Assembly (NCBI GenBank): GCA_027482985.1
Contig: JAIXVO010000390.1
Coordinates: 1-6,362 of the forward strand
DNA from: Cyanobacteriota bacterium
GTDB taxonomy: Bacteria; Cyanobacteriota; Cyanobacteriia; Leptolyngbyales; Leptolyngbyaceae
DNA length: 6,362 nt
Reading direction: 5' to 3'
Shown piece after piece: positions 1 through 4,300 of the stretch. How positions within the stretch are numbered: position 1 is the first letter of the stretch; the number at the start of each line of letters is the position of its first letter. A model generated the notes under the pieces. It had not been told where the DNA came from. It searched no databases and was given only the letters and a program-made list of their open reading frames with translations. The translations under genes and the position numbers were made by a program.

Positions 1-1162
1 GCATGCCAGTGCTGCCAGAGGTGAGGTTGAAAAAGGCTAAGTCATCGGACTGGCAGGGATGATAGACCTGATCAGGAATCTGTTGCCGGAAGACTTCGAT
101 CGCACTGACTTTTAAAGCATCTGAGGGTAGCCATTGGGTGAGATTTTCAACCGCCGATTTTAGGCTTTCAGTCGTCAAAATCAGCGGCTGATCCAGCAGC
201 TTCCATACATTGCAGAGCTTGTCGACAACGCTGTTGGATTCCCGGTAACTGGGGGCTGGCCCCATAATAACCGGAATAAAGCCGCCCAAAATACAGGCCC
301 AAAAAGCGGACAGAATATCTTGACTCAGTTCAAGCTGAAAAATCACTTTGTCTTGGGGCTTGAGCCCTTGCTGACGCAGGCCGGTCAAGATGCGCTCAGC
401 CTCGTCTAAAAGCCCTTGGTAGGACTGACGATAAACGCTACCATCGGGATTAAGATAGGTGATGCGATCACCCACCGCGATCGCGGCTGCCTGTAACAAT
501 GCCTCAGGTAACGTTTGAGGTAAACCTGGGTCAACGGGCAGATCACCTCCATAACTCAGAGCCATGATCGCCGATGCCTGACTAACTAGGAGTTCTTCAT
601 GGGGCTGATCCGCGTTGTCTCCCACCTCAGGCTCCTGGTCAGCCTCTAAGGTTTTCCAAATCGGCAGGAGATCAGATAGGTGAAGGATCCCAGGCTGCAA
701 GACCTGGGGCTGAATGAGCACGGCGGCAGCCTTTATCCCTGGACTCGCGTTGAGCACTGTTTCCCAGCGATCGACTAAATCGTTATCTAGGACTGCTAGC
801 TGGGCCAGCTGTTCAACATCCACCTGTCCTGTTTCCGTTAAAGGAATGGTTGAGACCGGCACATAGTGGGCCGGCACTAAGTCAGGAGATAGGTAGCTCT
901 GTAAGTAAGCTGCTAGCCTTTCAGGCGCAAAGGCCCCGGATACAACCACATAGGCTACCCGGCGGGTAGTGGTTAATGTCTGCCGCAGCAAAACCGCACA
1001 ATCTTCAACCGACGGCTCTGCTAGGAGCAGAGTTGCGATTAGGCATTCTTCTGAAACATGACCAATTTCCTGCTGTAGCTGTTTTGCAAGCTGAGCCTTG
1101 AGCTCAGAAACCACGGCTTCTTTGTCGCGATTAATCGTCGTATTTTGATCTACAACAGACAT
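1..1162 (-). CDS. AMP-forming ligase / PKS-NRPS loading-type adenylation protein, 3' part outside window
   Basis: 387 residues are visible, starting at ATG 1162-1160 and running off the window without a stop. An in-frame TAA lies two codons upstream and an AAGGGG is correctly spaced, so the start is secure. Residues about 48-125 resemble the C-terminal subdomain of an adenylation domain: VEDCAVLLR, then RVAYVVVSG, then an A10-like LTETGQVDVEQL at 108-119, although the A10 lysine is replaced by Gln. Residues about 215-387 are the start of an AMP-binding domain, with ITYLNPDGS, a GLRQQGLKPQDKVIFQLE stretch, WACILGGFIPV, and finally LAFFNLTSGSTGM, the A3/P-loop motif, at the edge. This family activates a carboxylic acid as an acyl-adenylate. 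The layout matches my recollection of cyanobacterial PKS/NRPS loading proteins. Substrate and downstream modules cannot be seen. A stand-alone acyl-AMP ligase is the alternative. Confidence 0.85.
   Translation of the reverse strand, partial: MSVVDQNTTINRDKEAVVSELKAQLAKQLQQEIGHVSEECLIATLLLAEPSVEDCAVLLRQTLTTTRRVAYVVVSGAFAPERLAAYLQSYLSPDLVPAHYVPVSTIPLTETGQVDVEQLAQLAVLDNDLVDRWETVLNASPGIKAAAVLIQPQVLQPGILHLSDLLPIWKTLEADQEPEVGDNADQPHEELLVSQASAIMALSYGGDLPVDPGLPQTLPEALLQAAAIAVGDRITYLNPDGSVYRQSYQGLLDEAERILTGLRQQGLKPQDKVIFQLELSQDILSAFWACILGGFIPVIMGPAPSYRESNSVVDKLCNVWKLLDQPLILTTESLKSAVENLTQWLPSDALKVSAIEVFRQQIPDQVYHPCQSDDLAFFNLTSGSTGM
477..484. other. HIP1 octamer GCGATCGC
   Basis: Exact palindrome GCGATCGC inside the ligase gene. 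This octamer is highly over-represented in many cyanobacterial genomes. Near matches such as CGATCGCA (around 97-104 and 3496-3503) and GCGATCG (around 767-773 and 2839-2845) also occur. It is used here only as taxonomic evidence. Confidence 0.7.
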
Positions 1163-1168
1163 GCTTTA

Positions 1169-1174
1169 CCCCTT
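1169..1174 (-). promoter_or_regulatory. Ribosome binding site of the AMP-ligase gene
   Basis: AAGGGG on the minus strand, 6 nt (TAAAGC) before the ATG at 1162. The spacer contains an in-frame TAA, so no longer N-terminus is possible. This fixes the start of the ligase at its unusual N-terminal subdomain. Confidence 0.75.
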
Positions 1175-1254
1175 AATTGCTGCCTAGTTGAATATCCCAT
1201 CGTTAGAAAACCATGTAATAACGACAGAATTTGTCTCAGTGTTATCTTTTGACG

Positions 1255-1302
1255 TCCTACCCAGGAAGATAATTATTTAGATAATTATCTTCCTGGGTAG
1301 GA
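1255..1302 (-). terminator. Perfect 22-bp stem, 4-nt loop; probable terminator of the tyrosinase gene
   Basis: Arms 1255-1276 and 1281-1302 are exact reverse complements around the loop 1277-1280. The outer half of the stem is GC-rich (CCTACCCAGG) and the half near the loop is AT-rich. It lies 30 nt after the stop codon of the large gene and 92 nt before the next start. There is no T-run after the stem on either strand, so classical intrinsic termination is not assured. Cyanobacterial terminators often lack a strong U-tract. Alternative roles are mRNA 3'-end stabilisation, an RNA processing site or a palindromic repeat element. Confidence 0.6.
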
Positions 1303-1313
1303 ATAGCATCGGT

Positions 1314-1335
1314 CTGGTTATCAACTGGTTATCAA
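1314..1335. repeat. 11-bp tandem duplication across the stop codon
   Basis: CTGGTTATCAA occurs twice in direct succession (1314-1324, 1325-1335). On the minus strand this is TTGATAACCAG twice. The first copy supplies the TGA stop of the large gene (1332-1334) and the second supplies further stop triplets downstream in other phases. It is probably a slippage duplication. Confidence 0.8.
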
Positions 1336-4300
1336 TGGCGACCCCGTGATCGGCCTGCTCTTGCCAGCCTCTCCTGGCCATCGCGAGTGGTTATAACGCC
1401 CTCGTCTTCCTCCTGGCTGACCTGCTTCGTAGCCGATAGTTTGGGTTTGCCACAGCCGTTGCCTTTTTTGCATTGGCAATGGGCACTGCCATTTTGCTCA
1501 GGTTTAGCATCCTGATCTGCCTGATCCTGGCCGTTGTGGGAACCGTTGCCTGAACCATGACCACTGCTGGGCCCTATCCCGCTACCGGTATCAGCGGGAG
1601 CATGTATATTATCGTTTACACCATGGTTGATGTCGTGATCGACATCACCACCCGCAGCGGCATCGTGATTTATGCCGCCAGGTGCATCGTGATTCATGCC
1701 GTCATCCAGGCCATGGTCGGTGCCGATACTGGAGTCATCATGATCGCCATGTTCCGCAACGGTTTGCTTGGGTTTTCCACAGCCATTGCCGGTTTTGCAC
1801 TTGCAATAGGGGCTGCTATCCACCTCCTTGTCTGGCTCGTGGTCGTTGTGATCCGTGCCACCATGACCGCCATGGCCCGTGCCACCATCACCGGCACCGT
1901 GGCCGCCATGGTCTGTGTCACCACCGACATGGCCCGTGCCATGATCACTGTGGTCACCAGGATTGCCCAGTTCCCCGCCGTCGTGCTCGCCATGCTCCGT
2001 ATCGGGTTGCTTGGGTTTACCACAGCTATTACCGGTTTTGCACTCGCAGTATTGACTGCCCTCGTGCCCTGAGTCAGGATCGTGATCCCCATGTCCAGGG
2101 CCACCGTCATGCATTGAGGGAGACATCAACTCTTCGGGAATTGTCTCTCCCCGAGTCAGGGCATCAATCCAGTAAGCAACGTCAACCTCGTAAGGGAGAT
2201 ACCAGTCGGTATCTGTACCGTGGCTGGTATAGTCAACCACCGCGTCTTCACCATCGTAGCCCCATCCATGGTGGTGACCAAGGCCGTAGATGTACATATC
2301 TAGCCCCTGCCCAAAGAATGGGTTATAAAGGCTGAGGTCGGTGTCTTCGTAGAGCATGTCAGCGGTCTGGGCAACCCCATAGTTGGTGGTCGTCGCCTCT
2401 GATAGACCAAAGAACTCGATGATGTACGTCGTGTTGTCTGCCGACTTGTAGAGGCTGTACTCGATAGGGGTCTCTAGACCAAAGATATTGATGTCGCTGA
2501 AGTCACCCTGGATGTCTTTGGCCACCAGGAACTCAAATTTCTCGTTGATCGGTAAGAAGTCGCCTAGGAAGTAGAGGTTTAGGGTGCCGTTCAGGGAGGC
2601 AGTACCCTCAACTTTCAGAACGTCATACTCTTTACCCTGTTCCAGGCCAGCCACTTCAATGGTGAGTTTACCCTCGACCGCCTGGGTGTAGTTGCCTTCG
2701 ACCACGACTTTCCCTGGCGAGTTTCCTGGGGTTACCACACCCGTGTTGTTGAGGTTGCCTGTGATGGTGGTGTTGCCATTGACGATATTGCCGGTGATGC
2801 CATTGATGCCTTTGGGCAGCAGGTCACGGAGGTCAGCCGCGATCGGAACCGCCCCGTTATCCCAAAGGAAGAGCGGATCGTTAAGGTTGTGACCATAGTT
2901 TTGGCCAGCAGCAGCATAGAAACCGGTACCCCAGTGATTGTTTACCTGCCACTCAGCCCACAATCTATCCACATTGGAATGGAGCATCCAGAAGATGGGG
3001 TCATTAGGAGAAGCCGCCACGTTGGCCATAATACCGCCGATGTAGCCATGGGCATTGTTGTGTATGCCTGTGCCGCGCTCCACATTATTCGCAAAGAGGG
3101 TATAAGCCGTCGATCCTAAAGCGGTTACTACGTTAGTTCTCCATGTGCCTGGGTTCTGAATACGGATACCAACGGTGCGACCAAAAGATTCTGGTGAAGA
3201 ATCAACGCCGAGCCAACGACCATCACTCAGATCGTTCCGTACAGTCCAACCATTGGCCACAGAAAAGTATCCAGTGTTAACTGTTCCATTCACTGCCGGC
3301 CCCATAAAGCTGTCTTGTAAAACAGTATTTAGAGTGCCTGTCAAGTCCGTCCAATCCCAAAAAGGCAGCGTGACATTGGGGTTCACCGCTTGCAATGCAT
3401 CCTCATACTCGGCTAAGAGCAGACGGTGCCATGCCATAAATGCTGGGCCGCCATGGGCCGGGTTTGCCATCGTGCTGCCGTTGGGTGCCTGGCGACCGAT
3501 CGCATCGTTAGTGGCAATGTGGGCCGCAACAAATTGGTCATAGAGACTGATTTCAATACCGTTGCTTGTCAAGACAGTCGTTTGCTTCAGCGTCAAGACT
3601 GCATTGATGTAGGCATCAATCTCATCTTGCGTCATCTCTGTCGCATTTTTGCGGACATCTAATCCTGTCGTTTGGGTAGCCGCTGTAGGTAACGTGTTGA
3701 AGTCATTGACGTAACCGTAGTCGTAAGTGTAGCCAAACCTCGTGAAATCAAAGACATCACCGACTCTCATGAAGTTGTAGTCAAGGGTAAAGCTGCGAAG
3801 GTTTGTCACCGCCCGGTTGGTAAAGCCTACGGCATCGTTACCTGCTAGATCTTGAACAGCTATAGTTCCTGGGGTATAGCTCACGCTGACAACATCGCCT
3901 TGGGAGATCGGTGTTGCCAACGTGAGAATGACGTTTGTGCCTTCTGCATCAGTCCCTGGCTGAACATCCACGGATGTCACTACCCGCACTGCTCCATTAA
4001 CAATGACGGTATAGTTGCCGGGGCTTGGGTCTGCATTACCATCTAAGCGTTCGCTGTAAATCAGTTTGAGCAGGGTGTTGGCGGCTGTACCACTGACAAC
4101 CGCATTGACTAAAAGGGGCGTGCTTGAATCGCCGGGAGTAGTAGTATTGGTCAGCACCGTGCCAACAAGAGCCACGGCATCATTACCGGCAATATCCTGC
4201 ACCGGGTTAGTGACAGGAGGCGTGTAGCTGAGCGCAACGGTTTGACCAGTGGTAACGGCACTGGCCAGGTTGAGGGTGACGGTGGTGCCATTGGCATTGA

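Larger units (their letters stand above)
1163..1331. other. Intergenic region between the two minus-strand genes
   Basis: 169 bases. It holds the large hairpin, the ligase RBS, and an AT-rich leader of about 80 bases between them. No convincing -35/-10 pair is visible. The best I see on the minus strand is TTACAT, then 18 nt, then TATTCA, which is weak. A small inverted repeat CGTTA/TAACG with a 13-nt spacer (1201-1223) could be an operator but is short enough to be chance. The ligase gene is probably transcribed from its own promoter here, or by read-through past the hairpin. Confidence 0.5.
1335..2111 (-). other. His/Asp/Gly-rich tail with three CxC motifs (residues 1418-1676)
   Basis: A 259-residue, low-complexity, probably disordered tail. 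About 26 His occur mainly as DH, GH and EH pairs (for example GHGDHDPDSGHE). It carries three spaced CxCK[TK]GNxCGKPK motifs and ends in a charged stretch (QEEDEG, then RLARAGRSRGRH). His plus CxC content is typical of sequences that bind Cu(I)/Cu(II), Zn or Ni. Given the copper domain upstream, copper is the likeliest metal. Related roles are known for MelC1 caddie proteins of Streptomyces tyrosinase and for a CxxC motif in a fungal tyrosinase, but the sequences are not similar. Confidence 0.7.

Noticed and set aside
1201..1223. CGTTA/TAACG inverted repeat as an operator
   Set aside because: Five-base arms with a 13-nt spacer in AT-rich DNA can easily be chance. No matching site was seen elsewhere.
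1332..1440. C-terminal sorting or anchor signal (LPXTG, PEP-CTERM)
   Set aside because: The last residues are charged and basic with no hydrophobic segment or sorting motif.
1767..2048. RTX (GGxGxDxxx) calcium repeats in the Gly/Asp-rich tail
   Set aside because: The Gly/His/Asp order is irregular and no nine-residue period with the Asp position is kept.
1440..2048. Ferredoxin, classical metallothionein or plant CXC-domain identity for the Cys motifs
   Set aside because: Only three Cys per motif, CxCx5C spacing, and none of the surrounding landmarks of those families. Described instead as an unassigned motif.
1557..2335. Long + strand reading frames opposite the His-rich tail
   Set aside because: They exist because the repetitive GGH/DH codons on the minus strand read as stop-free Ala/Met/Thr or His/Arg/Cys strings in other frames. 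The translations look like low-complexity shadows and lack domain sequence.
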